Shown: positions 35,167 through 45,160, counted from the stretch's first letter. The stretch is 64,000 bases of DNA from Burkholderiaceae bacterium (GCA_913776825.1 CAJYPV010000026.1:310001-374000); one strand, 5' to 3'. Notes: generated by a model from the letters alone, not told the origin. Numbers and translations: made by a program.

Positions 35167-36985
35167 GCAGGACCCTTTCCATCCAGGGAAACTTCACCGT
35201 CGAATAGCCCCACGGGAGCCGATCGATCAGCATGTCGAAGGTGCCGGGCTCCACCGCCAGACGCCAGGCCTCGCTGTCGCCGGCCTCGACCGCGCCGGGG
35301 TCGAGGCTGAGCCGGCCGGCCCGGCGCAGAAAGGTCTCCTGCAGCCCGCCCACCGAGGTGCTGCCCAGCACCCGCCAGTGCTGGATCACCGCGCCCAGCA
35401 GGCCCTCCACCGCGTCGCGCTCGGCGGCCGTGGGCGTCCAGTCGCGCGGCACCGGTTGCTCGAAGGGCAGCCCGCACAGCAGCTTGTTCAGCAGCAGGGT
35501 CGGCTCCGGCGCATCGGTCTGGCCGGTGGCCAGCCACTGCAGCACCAGCACGCCGCGAACCGCCGCCGCCTCGTCATGGAAGGCGCGCTCGCCCGCCAGG
35601 CCCAACATGCCGAACAGCCGCGGCAGATAAGGCGTCAGCAGCACCAGCCCCGCGTTGTTCACCGCCATGGCCTCGCGGGGGACGTCGGCCTCCGGCGCCG
35701 CCTCGAGGGCCTCGTCCGCCGCGTCCTCCTCCAGCGTCGGCGCGGCATTCGGCCGCCAGCGCAGCCGCAGGGCAGCGGCCGCCGCCGACAGCGCGGAGGT
35801 CGCCGCCTTCGCCACCCGATCGAACCAGCGCCGCGGCGCTTCGCGGCCGGGCGGTGAGACCGCCTCCACATGCCGGATCACTTGCTCGGCGTAATGCTCG
35901 GCATCGAAGCGAGCGGTCTCGCCGCGCAGCGCATGGTCCAGCGTCGCCTGCCACAGCCATTGGCGACGTTCCGCCGTGTCGGCGGCGGACGCGGGGGTGC
36001 CGGTGGTCACCGTCTCGATCCAGCGCTCCACCGCTTCCTGCAGCGCGTCGCCCAGCCACAGGGTCAGGAGTTGCGGCAGCAGGTCCTCGGGCAGGGCGGT
36101 CACCAGGCGCTGGCGCAGCGCATCGGCGCGGCCGTAGCGCTGCAGCGTCTGCTTCAGCCAGGCCCGGTCCTCCCGCAGCAGCGGCGCCCAGACCGCCGAG
36201 ACGCCTCGCAACGGATCGGTGGAGGCGGAGAAGCCTTCGCCTGCCTCCAGAGCCGCCAGCAGTTGAGCGCGCCACAGGGCGGTCGGCGCCGGTCGCGCGC
36301 CGCCGCCATGGGCCATCGCGTCGTCCAGCAAGGCGCACCACAGCGTCCAGGTGCCGGTCGGCGCCTGACCGCGCAGACCGCTGGCCGCGACGCTGTCCAG
36401 CAGGCGGCGCGCGGCGCCCGGCTCGCCCGGCATCAGCCGATGGACCAGCTCCGCCAGCCAGGCCCGATCGAACTGGGCCACCAGCCGATGCAGCAGCCGG
36501 GGACGATCGTCCATGGCCCGCAGCGCGGCGGCGAGTTCGGCGCCTTGTTCAGCCATCACCTCGGCGGCCAGCGTCATCGGGTCTTCGCCGCGACCGTGCC
36601 AGGGCAGTCGCCCATGACGCAGGAAATGCAGCAGCAGTTCCAGCCGGCCGGTGGCGCGGCTGCGCAGGCCCGGCACCGTCGCGGTCCGGCCGGTCGGGCC
36701 GCGCAGATCGCTCAACCGATCCCGCAGCGCCTCGCGCAGACGGCGCGACCAGAGGCGCTCCAGCTCCGGTCCGGTGTCCGCCACCGTGCCCAGGTCCAGC
36801 GCGAGCGTGGACAGCCGCCAGACTTCATCTGGACCGCTGAATTCATCGAACAACTCGTCCACGATGCGCAGCGCCGGGCCCCGGGCGAAGTCCTGCCAGC
36901 GCTGGGCGAGGTCGGCATGCTGCGACATCGGCACGCGCAACGTGGCCTCGGCCTCCAGATGCTCGATGACGTGACCGTCAGGCAT
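35150..36985 (-). CDS. eCIS tape-measure-domain protein (Afp14-like)
   Basis: The product is 611 residues. Its C-terminal 180 residues carry the pattern I associate with contractile-injection-system tape-measure proteins: NNAGLVLLTPYLPRLFGMLGL, RGVLVLQWLATG, LLLNKLLCGLP, a Trp-rich VIQHWRVLGSTSVGGLQETFL and DRLPWGYSTVKFPWM. The N-terminus is an alpha-helical Ala/Leu/Arg-rich region with LWSRRLREALRDRL motifs. It may set tube length, or act in assembly, as inferred for Afp14. It overlaps the preceding baseplate gene by 8 bp and the ATPase gene by 17 bp. Confidence 0.85.
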   Translation of the reverse strand: MPDGHVIEHLEAEATLRVPMSQHADLAQRWQDFARGPALRIVDELFDEFSGPDEVWRLSTLALDLGTVADTGPELERLWSRRLREALRDRLSDLRGPTGRTATVPGLRSRATGRLELLLHFLRHGRLPWHGRGEDPMTLAAEVMAEQGAELAAALRAMDDRPRLLHRLVAQFDRAWLAELVHRLMPGEPGAARRLLDSVAASGLRGQAPTGTWTLWCALLDDAMAHGGGARPAPTALWRAQLLAALEAGEGFSASTDPLRGVSAVWAPLLREDRAWLKQTLQRYGRADALRQRLVTALPEDLLPQLLTLWLGDALQEAVERWIETVTTGTPASAADTAERRQWLWQATLDHALRGETARFDAEHYAEQVIRHVEAVSPPGREAPRRWFDRVAKAATSALSAAAAALRLRWRPNAAPTLEEDAADEALEAAPEADVPREAMAVNNAGLVLLTPYLPRLFGMLGLAGERAFHDEAAAVRGVLVLQWLATGQTDAPEPTLLLNKLLCGLPFEQPVPRDWTPTAAERDAVEGLLGAVIQHWRVLGSTSVGGLQETFLRRAGRLSLDPGAVEAGDSEAWRLAVEPGTFDMLIDRLPWGYSTVKFPWMERVLHVDWR

Positions 36986-39746
36986 GACCGTGCAGGACCG
37001 GCGGATCGCCGTCCTTCTCCGTGACAGGCAGCAATTGCGCGATCACCCGCGCGGAGGCCGCATCCACGCGCGCGATGCGGGCCGGATCAAGCGGTGCGGC
37101 CGCCAGGTGCAGCCGTGCGTCCAGCCACGCCTCATAGACCGTCTCGAAGCGGTGCATCGCGTCCAGATCCAGCCAGAGGCAGCGCAGCGACAGATGCGCC
37201 GGCGTCGAGATGCGCAGGGTTTCCTCGGCGAAGCGCTGGAACGCCGCCTGCGAGCTGCGGGCCGTCCAGCGGGGCAGCAGCACCGTCAGGCGCATCGGAT
37301 GGAAGTCCGGCGGAGTGGGCAGTCCGGCATGGGCCGCGGACGTGGCGCCCAGCGGTCGCAGCAGGACGTGCTCCACCACATGCAGCCCTTCGCTCTCCTG
37401 CTCCAGATGCAGCAGGAACAGCCGCAGGCTGGCGGCGGCGCGGCGGGCGGCGTCCTCGTCGGCGAAGTCGCCCAAGGCCCAGTGACGACCGCGTTCATCG
37501 GGACCCAGCACCAGTCGGCAGGCCGGGGACGACACCGAACCGGCCGACGACGCCGGCGATGCCGGTCCTGCCGCTCCCGCCGGCGCATCGAGAAACGCGT
37601 TCGGATCGACCCGGCCGTTGACGCCCGCCCCGCGCGAGTGGGTGTGGACGGTGCCGTCGCTCGGCGCGGGTGAGCGATGCAGCGGCAGCAGCCGATACCG
37701 ATCCCAGCGCACCGCGGCCCGCATCAGGCTGGCGGGCAGCTCATGCTGGCGCAGCCAGGGCATGCGGCGCAGATCCTGCTGGATCTCTTCCCGTCGAGCC
37801 GGACGCGGCACCAGCCCGGCGGGCCGCGCCTGACGCGCGAGTTCCGGCGCCACGGCGTCGGGGCCTTGATGGCCCGGCGCGTCCGGCACGAGACGCAGCC
37901 GATGGTCGCGGATCGCGCGGGTCAGCGACCGGTCATGCCACAGGCGGAATCCCAGCAACAGACTGCCGCGCCGATGCAGCGCCGAGCAGTTGTCCAGATA
38001 GCCCCAGGACGGACGTCCCGGATCGAAGCCCGCGCTGCGATCGCGGGTGATCGCGATGATCTGGCGCAGCCAGGCCGCCTTGTTTTCCAGCAGCAACGCA
38101 TCGAGCTCTTCCGGCGTCAGGTAGCTCAGGAACTGGCGCAGGGTGTTCTGCGTGTAGGTCTCGCCATGCAGCGCCAGCAAATGGTCCAGCGCGCGACGCT
38201 TGCGGTGCCCGCCGCCGTCCCTCGGCTCGTAGACTGTGGCCTGGATCTCCTTCGGCGAGGCCAGATGCAGGTCTTCCAGTCCCGGCACCTGAGACGGACC
38301 GATCACCTGCGACCACAGGGTCTGGCGCGAGCCGCCATCGATCGAGAACAGCTGCCGCAGGTGCTGCAGCTGGGCCAGGCTCTGGGCGATGACCTGCTCA
38401 TGCAGGACCATGTAAGCCTTCAGCTGCCGCGACCGCGCATGCGCCTGCGGCGGCGCCGAGCGCGGAATCCCGTGCGGACCGACGCCATAGATCGCCGGCA
38501 GATGCCGCTGTACGGAGACATAGCGCGACAGGTCGCGATGCGTGCCGCTTGGTAGCAGGGACGCGGCGCGCTCGTCCTGGTCGGCCCGCTGACGGGCGCG
38601 TTGGGCCCGACCGGCGGTGCGCAGATCGGCGAGGCGGCGTTGCAGCGCCTCCGGCGACAGATGCAGCGGATGGCCACGCCGCCTCACCAGAATCGTGGGC
38701 GCGGTGCCGTTCATCGGCAATCGCAGCGACAGCGCCCAGCCGTCACCGCGCCAGGCCACCGAGCCGCTGAAGCCGGTCTCCGGCGCGTGCGCCTGCGTGC
38801 CGCCGGTGGCCCGGGCGAGGGCTTCGGGATCCGGTACCACATCGATCACGCGCACATCGAACACGCCCGGCACGCTCCGGATCAGGCTGGCCAGCTCGGA
38901 CAGGAACAGCCGCTGGCCGTCCTCCCGCTCGGAGTTCCATTCATCGATGAAGCCGTTCAGCGTCGCCGGGCCGTCGTAGATGGTCTCCAGCGAGTCGCCG
39001 CGCAGCAGCAGCTCGTCCAGGCTGTGGGCCACCGGCGCGCCCGCCATGTGGCGGGCACAGCGGTCGTACACCTCGGCCAGGATGTCCACCGCATCGCGCG
39101 CGCCTTCGACCTCGATCTCCGCATGCAGATCCGACGGGACGTCATGCACCTGCTTGACCTCGGTGATCAGGTCCTCGCACAGGTTGCGCTGTGCGTAATA
39201 GGCCGCCCGCGCGGCGAGCTCGCGCGGATCCATCGAGGGAACGCCTGGCTGTGACGACGGCGGCGCGCCCGGGGTGTGCGCGGCCGTCGCCTGGCCGGTC
39301 GAGCCAACCTGCTCGGGCGCGCCGGCGTCCACCGGTCCGCTCAACTTCAAGTGCAGCCGATACACCCCATCGGCCTCCGGCTCGACCCAGGCGTCATCCA
39401 GTCCGGGCACCGCATCCAGCAGCACGCTGCGGTAGTCCGCCGCGGTGGTGGCGCGCGACGGGAAGACGGCGGCCGGCGGATGCAGCGACAGGCCCTCGTA
39501 GTCGATGCGGCCGTCCGGACCGGTCAGGTGATCCGCGACCGGGAAGCCGTGGCGATACACCACATCGGTCAGACCGAAGCAGAACTGCTCCAGCAGGGTG
39601 ATGCCGGGGTCGTGCAGGTTGTGGTCGGTCCAGGTGCGGCCGCTCAGCACCTGCAGCCAGCGCAGCCCTTCGGCGCGCAGGCCTTCCAGGCTGAGCGCGC
39701 GTTCTTCCGGCGTCAGCGCGCGCAAGCGAGTGGGCTGGGTGCTCAT
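36978..39746 (-). CDS. eCIS baseplate J-like protein (Afp12-like)
   Basis: The product is 922 residues. The N-terminus (LRWLQVLSGRTWTDHNLHDPGITLLEQFCFGLTDVVYR) is the hallmark of the second baseplate-J component of eCIS particles. Mid-protein, DYRSVLLDAVPGLDDAWVEPEADGVYRLHLKL and FLSELASLIRSVPGVFDVRVIDVVPD are gpJ/gp47-type beta-alpha motifs. It should form the baseplate wedge with gp25 and the larger J-like protein. ATG 39746 overlaps the upstream fibre-like gene's stop by 4 bp (ATGA); a much longer open frame upstream is an Arg-rich artefact. The C-terminal segment carries RPLGATSAAHAG and a Trp-rich tail. Confidence 0.88.
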   Translation of the reverse strand: MSTQPTRLRALTPEERALSLEGLRAEGLRWLQVLSGRTWTDHNLHDPGITLLEQFCFGLTDVVYRHGFPVADHLTGPDGRIDYEGLSLHPPAAVFPSRATTAADYRSVLLDAVPGLDDAWVEPEADGVYRLHLKLSGPVDAGAPEQVGSTGQATAAHTPGAPPSSQPGVPSMDPRELAARAAYYAQRNLCEDLITEVKQVHDVPSDLHAEIEVEGARDAVDILAEVYDRCARHMAGAPVAHSLDELLLRGDSLETIYDGPATLNGFIDEWNSEREDGQRLFLSELASLIRSVPGVFDVRVIDVVPDPEALARATGGTQAHAPETGFSGSVAWRGDGWALSLRLPMNGTAPTILVRRRGHPLHLSPEALQRRLADLRTAGRAQRARQRADQDERAASLLPSGTHRDLSRYVSVQRHLPAIYGVGPHGIPRSAPPQAHARSRQLKAYMVLHEQVIAQSLAQLQHLRQLFSIDGGSRQTLWSQVIGPSQVPGLEDLHLASPKEIQATVYEPRDGGGHRKRRALDHLLALHGETYTQNTLRQFLSYLTPEELDALLLENKAAWLRQIIAITRDRSAGFDPGRPSWGYLDNCSALHRRGSLLLGFRLWHDRSLTRAIRDHRLRLVPDAPGHQGPDAVAPELARQARPAGLVPRPARREEIQQDLRRMPWLRQHELPASLMRAAVRWDRYRLLPLHRSPAPSDGTVHTHSRGAGVNGRVDPNAFLDAPAGAAGPASPASSAGSVSSPACRLVLGPDERGRHWALGDFADEDAARRAAASLRLFLLHLEQESEGLHVVEHVLLRPLGATSAAHAGLPTPPDFHPMRLTVLLPRWTARSSQAAFQRFAEETLRISTPAHLSLRCLWLDLDAMHRFETVYEAWLDARLHLAAAPLDPARIARVDAASARVIAQLLPVTEKDGDPPVLHGHA

Positions 39747-40546
39747 GGCGGGTCGCCCTGGGTGAAGTCGTTCGACCAGAGCTGGGTGAGCGACGCCTGG
39801 ATGGCGATGCCGGGACCGTATTCGCAGCGGGTGCGGATCTGCAGGCGGTAGCCGGGCTTGTCCTTGTCGACCTGATGCCAGCGCAGTTCGAGCTGGTCGC
39901 AGCGCTTGCCATACCAGGCGCATTGGGTGCGGATGCGGCGCTTGCGGGAGAGGAAGTCGAACCAGCCCGGTCGCGGATGGAAGGCGTTCATCGCGATCGC
40001 ATGCAGCAGGGCATAGCGGCCGGTGCCTTTCTCGCCGACGCCGGCCATCACCTCGAAGGCGTGGCAGCCGTTGAGCACCGGGGTCAGGCTGTGCCATTCG
40101 CCATCCGCCAGCAGCGGGGTGGCATCGTCGTCGCGGTAGCTGCCGCGCCGGCCGCGCGAGGACACGACCCCGTCGACCTCCAGCGTGTGCCGGGGATGGG
40201 CGGTGCCGATGCCGACCTGTGCGTCGCCGTCCTGTGTCGCCAGGGCCATGACCGGCGCACGGCCGGCGTCGCCGCCCATGCGGCCCTTGCGGAAGACCAG
40301 TTGTTCCTGATCGCCGCCATGGCCGATGGACCACAGCGCGCTGCGCGCGTTCTGATCGCGATAGAAGCTGATCAGCGCGTCATAGCCGATCGGGCTGGAA
40401 ATCTCCAGACCGTTCTCGACCGACTTCCTGAATCCCTCATCGCTCATGTTGAGCATGGAATCGATGAGGTCGCCAAAGTGATCGCGCGTGGGCAGCTTCC
40501 CTTCATCGAAGAAGTGGCGCAGCGTTTCGCGGTTGCGGATGGTCAT
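39743..40546 (-). CDS. eCIS fibre-like / receptor-binding candidate
   Basis: The product is 267 residues. The N-terminus (TIRNRETLRHFFDEGKLPTRDHFGDLIDSMLN) forms a helical baseplate-attachment-like segment. The middle carries VGIGTAHPRHTLEVDG, a motif of phage tail-fibre and pyocin-fibre shafts (xIGIGTxxPxxxLxVxG). The C-terminal half, with WHSLTPVLNGCHAFEVMAGVGEKGTGRYALLHAIAMNAF, would be the receptor-binding or capping domain. It is shorter than Afp13-type fibres (over 400 residues). It sits between the two J-like genes with 4-bp overlaps on both sides. The assignment rests on the motif and position. Confidence 0.65.
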   Translation of the reverse strand: MTIRNRETLRHFFDEGKLPTRDHFGDLIDSMLNMSDEGFRKSVENGLEISSPIGYDALISFYRDQNARSALWSIGHGGDQEQLVFRKGRMGGDAGRAPVMALATQDGDAQVGIGTAHPRHTLEVDGVVSSRGRRGSYRDDDATPLLADGEWHSLTPVLNGCHAFEVMAGVGEKGTGRYALLHAIAMNAFHPRPGWFDFLSRKRRIRTQCAWYGKRCDQLELRWHQVDKDKPGYRLQIRTRCEYGPGIAIQASLTQLWSNDFTQGDPP

Positions 40547-43500
40547 GCGGTGCCTCCGCTGATGACGAAGGTGCTGCCGATGGCCAGCTTGGAGATTCCG
40601 GTGACCTGCGGGGCCGGATCGGCGAGGGCATCGGACGCGCTGAGGATGTGGGTCGGCATGGGCAGGGCCAGGCTCCAGGGCGTGCGGGCGCTGACCTGGC
40701 GCGGGGAGTCGCGCGCCGTGCGGGCGCGCGCGGTGTCGGACAGGGCATAGGCGCCGCGGTCATCGCTGGCCACGCTCAGCAAGGACAGTTGCGTGACCGC
40801 GGTGATGCCGGGGACCGATCGCAGCACCGCTTCCAGCTCTTCCGCACGGATGACCCAGTCGAAGCGCGGACCGTAGACGCCGTCATGCCATGGCGACAGC
40901 GCCTCATTGAGGCGCTGGGTGACCCGCTGCATCGTGGCGCCTTCATGGGTGCCGCGGGTCAGGGTCAACTGGCAGCGCAGCTGGATGCGCTCATAGGCCG
41001 CGTTGCGCACCTTGATGCGCACGAAGGGCGAAGCCAGCCGCTTCAGGGCGCGGGCCATTTCATCCAGCCGCAGCGCATTGAAGCGGGGCGCATCGAGCAG
41101 GGTGTCGGGCCGGTTGCGCGGCACGGTGGGCACCACCACGACGACCACCTCGCCGGGCACGCCGCCCAGATGATCGGCATTCAGGCAGCGGACCTTGAAC
41201 ACATCGGGGAACTGGTCCAGCAGCAGCCGTTCCATGTCCCACGCGACGCTGGCGCGATTCTTGTGCTGCAGCCGCTCGCCCGCGCGGGTGTACATCGCGC
41301 GCTCGTCTTCCGCCGCGCCCAGGCCGACCGAGCCGCCGATCTGGGTGATCGCCGCCACGCCGGGCAGGGTGTGCAGGGGCTTGGTGATGCGACCGGGCGG
41401 CAAGGGCTCCGGCGGTACAGGCGCGACGGGGGCGGCCGGCGCGGCGTCGGCCTTGAGCGCCGCTGGCGGCACGCGGACCTCGGTCGACATCACCCGCCGC
41501 ACCGACAGGCCCTGGGTGCGCACGCCGCGCAGGCGGGCGAAGCTGTCGAAGCCATCGTCGGTGCTCAGCCGCAGCCAGTACAGGCCGGCCGGCATGATGG
41601 TGTGGGTGCGATCCAGATCGCGCGGCAGGTCCACGGTGATGATGCCGGACGTCAGCAGCCCGTGCGTGCCATCGGACAGTATGCGCGAGGCCGGCAGCGG
41701 CCGCCATTCATTGCGTCGCAGCGTGGCCCAGCGCACCGGGCTGCGGCGGGCCTGGATCCACGGTTCGACGGCGGACTCGCGCATGTCGAAGAGCAGGTTC
41801 AGCACGCCGCCGGGCTCGCTGGCCTCGCCGGTGCGCAGGCCGATGTAGAGCTGGCCGTCCTCGGTCAGTCGCGGCACCAGGCCGTGACCGCCCTGGCCGT
41901 CAGCCGATTGCAGCGAGCGCGTGCCGAAGGGCAGCAGATGCATCAGGCGTTCGCTGTCGGCGAGCCGGCTCGTGTCTTCATCCCGGTTGGCGGCGATCAC
42001 GCTGCTGGCGCGGTAGTCGGCGGTGATGCGTTCGATCAGCGGGGTGTAGGGCGGCAGCGGCAGCGGCACCGGGCGCTTGGTCCGGGCATTGGCGGCCACC
42101 GCCTCCGACAGCTTGAGCGGATAGGACGCATGACCGAAGGCGCCGCGCGGTCCGTTCAACTGCAGCCGGCACAGGCCGTTGCGGGGCAGCGTGGGCTGTG
42201 ACCAGTCTTCATGGGTGGCACGGAAATGCTGGCGCACCGAGCCGGCATCGATCTCCACCGTCTGACGCTCGCGCAGCAGGCCGTCGTCATCCAGGCCATC
42301 GAAGAGCGGCTGCTGCGCCGACACGCCCTGGCAGGGCTGCCACTCGCCGTCTCGCAGCAGCGACACCGAGGTGATGAAGCGGCCCTCGCGCAGCTCGCGG
42401 TCATAACCCTGGTAATGGGTGTCGAAGCCGCCCGGCTCATTGGGCAGACCGCCCCATTCGATGTTCAGGGTCCATTGGTGGATCGGTTTCTGCGCGGCTT
42501 CCTGCGAACCCACGATGAAGTAGGACGACAGCGTCGGCAGCGGGCCGAACGGCATGAAGGCCTTGGTGCCATCGAGTCGCCCCAGGTTGTTGGACAGCAG
42601 CAGGTGGCGCACGCCGCGCGCCGCCACCTGCAGGATGACCTCGCTCATCGGCTCTCGGTCCAGCAGCGAGCAGGCATAGAGCTGGCCGTGGGTGCTGAGC
42701 TGCAGGCGCAGCATCGGCAGCGCGGTGCCCCAGCCTTCGCCATGGCGTTCGGGGTCGCAGCCGACGATCGCGGGCGCATCATGGCCCAGCCGCAAGCGCA
42801 CCGACAGCCCGCCCGCCGCCGCTGGGGCCACGACCGCATCGCTCACCATCAGCCACCCGTTGGCGGCGCTCAAGGAGAAGCGAAGGACGCCGTCGAACAT
42901 CAGGCTGAAGAGCAGCGGCCGATTGGGAATGTCCGTTCCATTGATCAGGCTCAGCGGATCACCGGGATCGGGCGGGCCCGCATGCTGCGGCCATTCGTCG
43001 CCCAGCACGTCGCGGCAGGCGTCGCGCACGCGGTTCCAGGCCTCCAGCGAGGCCTCGCCGCGATCGATCAGCAGCCAGTGCGTCAGCAGCGTGCCCATGG
43101 CCTGGCGCAGCGCGCGGACGGGATCGGCGAGCTGAAGCCGGGTTTGCGCGATCGTCTCGACCTCCGCCATCAGGCTGGCCAGGGTGTGCTGCCGCCCGGT
43201 GTGGTGCGGATCATCCTGACGCATGCGCAGCTCGACCTGGATCTCCCGCTCGCCCTCCGCCAGCAGCAGCAGCGGCGACACGATGGCCAGGCCAAGCCGC
43301 GCATTGACCGCGCCGGCGCCGCTGCTGCCGCCGAAGGTCGGCCACAGCGTCTGGCCATCCGGCTTGAGCTGGGTGGCCTTGGCGCGGGTGATGAAGCCGT
43401 AGTCGCGCTCGGGCGAGATGCTCGGGTCCCGCTCCAGCCGCAAGGTGCACAGCGAGGCGACGACCGCATCGGTCACGCTCAGCGCGGTCTCGGCCTGAAA

Positions 43501-44406
43501 GCGCAGCGGCCGGCCGAGTGCGTCCTTGCCGGCATCGAACAGCGCGCCGCGCGGCACGCTGACCTCGCCCAAGGCGCGCGGATCGCGCTGGCAGGCCAGC
43601 AAGGCGGCGTCAGCCGACGGGCCGCGCGGCTGGAAGCCCAGGCAATCGCGGTAATAGAAGGCGGCGTGGCGGGCGGCGAATCGATTCAGGTCCTGCTGCA
43701 CCCGCTGATGGACCTTGAGGAAGGCGATCAGCAGCGCGGCCGCAGGCTCATGGTCGCCCGAGCTCAGCGACGCTTCCAGCATCTCGCGGGCCTTGGTCTG
43801 GATGCTCTCGACGGCGCTGAGGAAGGCGACATGGCGGTCGCGCATGGCGTCGCGTTCGCTCAGGCGTCGGTGGTCCAGCCGGGCCATCCGCTCGGCATCG
43901 GGCGCACGCCAGATGCCCGACAGCTGCCCCGGCCGCAGGCCGATCGGTTGCTGCTGCCAGAGCTGCTGACCGAATCGCAACTGCACCCACTGCAGATCGC
44001 CGGCCAGTTGCTGCTCGACCAGCAGCCGGATGCGGTCGCGCAGCGCCAGCGCGCCGGGATTGGACTGGCAGTCCAGCGCGCGGAACCAGCGGTCCATGCG
44101 CAGCGCCAGCGCGGTGATGTCCGCGGCCAGCGAGGCCAGCGGCATCGCGTCGATCTCGCGGCTGAGGCGACCGTGCATCTCGTCCAGGTCGATCGCCGCG
44201 ATGCGGGCCAGCACCAGGGTGGTGTCGTCGTTGAAGAGCGCGCCCCAGTGGCCGCCGTCGCGGTTGTCCAGGTCGACGAAGCGCAGCTGGGTCGCCAGCG
44301 CGGCCGCGATCGCCACCTGCTGTTCGAAGCTCAGCGCATCGACGTGGAAATAGCCTTCCTCCAACGCGGCGGGGAAGCGCTCATGCTGGGCGGTACCGGC
44401 GCTCAT
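40543..44406 (-). CDS. eCIS large baseplate J-like protein (Afp11-like)
   Basis: At 1287 residues it is the largest product of the locus. A helical N-terminal region (about 1-250) precedes long beta-rich stretches and a C-terminal gpJ/gp47-type domain (about 1060-1250) with GEVVVVVVPTVPRNRPDTLLD, SPFVRIKVRNAAYERIQLRCQLTLTRG and IRAEELEAVLRSVPGITAVTQLSLL. It should form the baseplate wedge core that joins sheath and spike hub. Start and stop overlap the neighbours by 4 bp. An Ala/Pro-rich loop (AALKADAAPAAPVAPVPPEPLPPG) separates two modules. Confidence 0.88.
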   Translation of the reverse strand: MSAGTAQHERFPAALEEGYFHVDALSFEQQVAIAAALATQLRFVDLDNRDGGHWGALFNDDTTLVLARIAAIDLDEMHGRLSREIDAMPLASLAADITALALRMDRWFRALDCQSNPGALALRDRIRLLVEQQLAGDLQWVQLRFGQQLWQQQPIGLRPGQLSGIWRAPDAERMARLDHRRLSERDAMRDRHVAFLSAVESIQTKAREMLEASLSSGDHEPAAALLIAFLKVHQRVQQDLNRFAARHAAFYYRDCLGFQPRGPSADAALLACQRDPRALGEVSVPRGALFDAGKDALGRPLRFQAETALSVTDAVVASLCTLRLERDPSISPERDYGFITRAKATQLKPDGQTLWPTFGGSSGAGAVNARLGLAIVSPLLLLAEGEREIQVELRMRQDDPHHTGRQHTLASLMAEVETIAQTRLQLADPVRALRQAMGTLLTHWLLIDRGEASLEAWNRVRDACRDVLGDEWPQHAGPPDPGDPLSLINGTDIPNRPLLFSLMFDGVLRFSLSAANGWLMVSDAVVAPAAAGGLSVRLRLGHDAPAIVGCDPERHGEGWGTALPMLRLQLSTHGQLYACSLLDREPMSEVILQVAARGVRHLLLSNNLGRLDGTKAFMPFGPLPTLSSYFIVGSQEAAQKPIHQWTLNIEWGGLPNEPGGFDTHYQGYDRELREGRFITSVSLLRDGEWQPCQGVSAQQPLFDGLDDDGLLRERQTVEIDAGSVRQHFRATHEDWSQPTLPRNGLCRLQLNGPRGAFGHASYPLKLSEAVAANARTKRPVPLPLPPYTPLIERITADYRASSVIAANRDEDTSRLADSERLMHLLPFGTRSLQSADGQGGHGLVPRLTEDGQLYIGLRTGEASEPGGVLNLLFDMRESAVEPWIQARRSPVRWATLRRNEWRPLPASRILSDGTHGLLTSGIITVDLPRDLDRTHTIMPAGLYWLRLSTDDGFDSFARLRGVRTQGLSVRRVMSTEVRVPPAALKADAAPAAPVAPVPPEPLPPGRITKPLHTLPGVAAITQIGGSVGLGAAEDERAMYTRAGERLQHKNRASVAWDMERLLLDQFPDVFKVRCLNADHLGGVPGEVVVVVVPTVPRNRPDTLLDAPRFNALRLDEMARALKRLASPFVRIKVRNAAYERIQLRCQLTLTRGTHEGATMQRVTQRLNEALSPWHDGVYGPRFDWVIRAEELEAVLRSVPGITAVTQLSLLSVASDDRGAYALSDTARARTARDSPRQVSARTPWSLALPMPTHILSASDALADPAPQVTGISKLAIGSTFVISGGTA

Positions 44407-44837
44407 GGGGTGGCGTCCTCGATCAGGTGAGGCCCTTCGCCGGGTTGCAGGTAGAGCGGAAACACCAGGTTGTCGCGGCTGTTGGTGCTGCAGATGCAGT
44501 ACTCGAGCCGGATGCGCAGCACGCCTTCGAGCAGGTCGTCGAGCTCGATGTGGGTGTGCTCCAGCGTGATCCGCGGCTCGAAGAACAGCACGGCCTTCTC
44601 GATCAGGCTGCGGATCTCGGTGATGGCGCTGCTGTTGATCTGCTCGAAGACCATGCGGCGCAGGCCGCAGCCGTAGGTCGGATGCAGGATGCGCTCGCCG
44701 GGCGTGGTCGAGAGCAGGATGCGCAGGCTCTCGCGCACATCGGCCGCGCCGTCGACCATCACCGCGCCTTGGGTGCGGCCGTCGAAGGCGGGCGGGAAGG
44801 CCCAGCCGGTGCCGAGGAATCCGGGATCGGTGCTCAT
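44403..44837 (-). CDS. eCIS gp25-like baseplate wedge protein (Afp9-like)
   Basis: The product is 144 residues, a single GPW/gp25 domain. MVDGAADVRESLRILLSTTPGERILHPTYGCGLRRMVFEQI is the canonical gp25 core (E-S-I-x-x-I-L-x-T-x-x-G-E-R-x-x-x-P-x-x-G). Its baseplate wedge role is well established for gp25. It overlaps the large J-like gene by 4 bp and follows the PAAR gene after 13 bp. Confidence 0.93.
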   Translation of the reverse strand: MSTDPGFLGTGWAFPPAFDGRTQGAVMVDGAADVRESLRILLSTTPGERILHPTYGCGLRRMVFEQINSSAITEIRSLIEKAVLFFEPRITLEHTHIELDDLLEGVLRIRLEYCICSTNSRDNLVFPLYLQPGEGPHLIEDATP

Positions 44838-44850
44838 GTCGCCGGTCTCC

Positions 44851-45150
44851 TCATCCGCCGATGATCACCGTCGGCAACCCGAGGGAGATCATGCCGCCGT
44901 GGGCCGTGGGATCGCCGATCCGGCCGGCGGGCCGGCTGCCGATCAACACGGTGGTGGAGCCCTGGATCAGGGTGTCGGGCGGGCCGACGCAGGTCAGGCT
45001 GTCGCCCACGACGGTGGCGGGCAGATTGCCGATCAGCACGGTGGGCACGCCCGGTCCGATGACCGGGCCGCCGACATGCGGGATCGGCGGCAGGCCGGGT
45101 GTGACCATGGGGCAGATGTGCAGGTCGGTGATGCGGGCGGCGGGCGGCAT
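44851..45150 (-). CDS. eCIS PAAR-domain spike tip (Afp10-like)
   Basis: The product is 99 residues, only a PAAR domain: MPPAARITDLHICP, repeated IGxxPAxVVGDSL and IGSRPAGRIGDPTAHGG, ending ISLGLPTVIIGG. Probable metal-binding His and Cys (His11, Cys13, Cys54, His85) are visible. It caps the spike and has no C-terminal toxin extension. GAGGACGTC lies just before the ATG. It is placed between spike and gp25 genes, as expected. Confidence 0.93.
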   Translation of the reverse strand: MPPAARITDLHICPMVTPGLPPIPHVGGPVIGPGVPTVLIGNLPATVVGDSLTCVGPPDTLIQGSTTVLIGSRPAGRIGDPTAHGGMISLGLPTVIIGG

Positions 45151-45160
45151 GACGACGTCC

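Noticed and set aside
39747..40334. N-terminal extension of the second baseplate-J protein
   Set aside because: The extension is Arg/Pro-rich and overlaps the fibre-like gene out of frame. The ATG at 39746 has the 4-bp coupled overlap seen throughout the operon.
42211..44430. Long plus-strand frame opposite the large baseplate-J gene
   Set aside because: It mirrors codon structure of the real gene, shows no motif and has no RBS.
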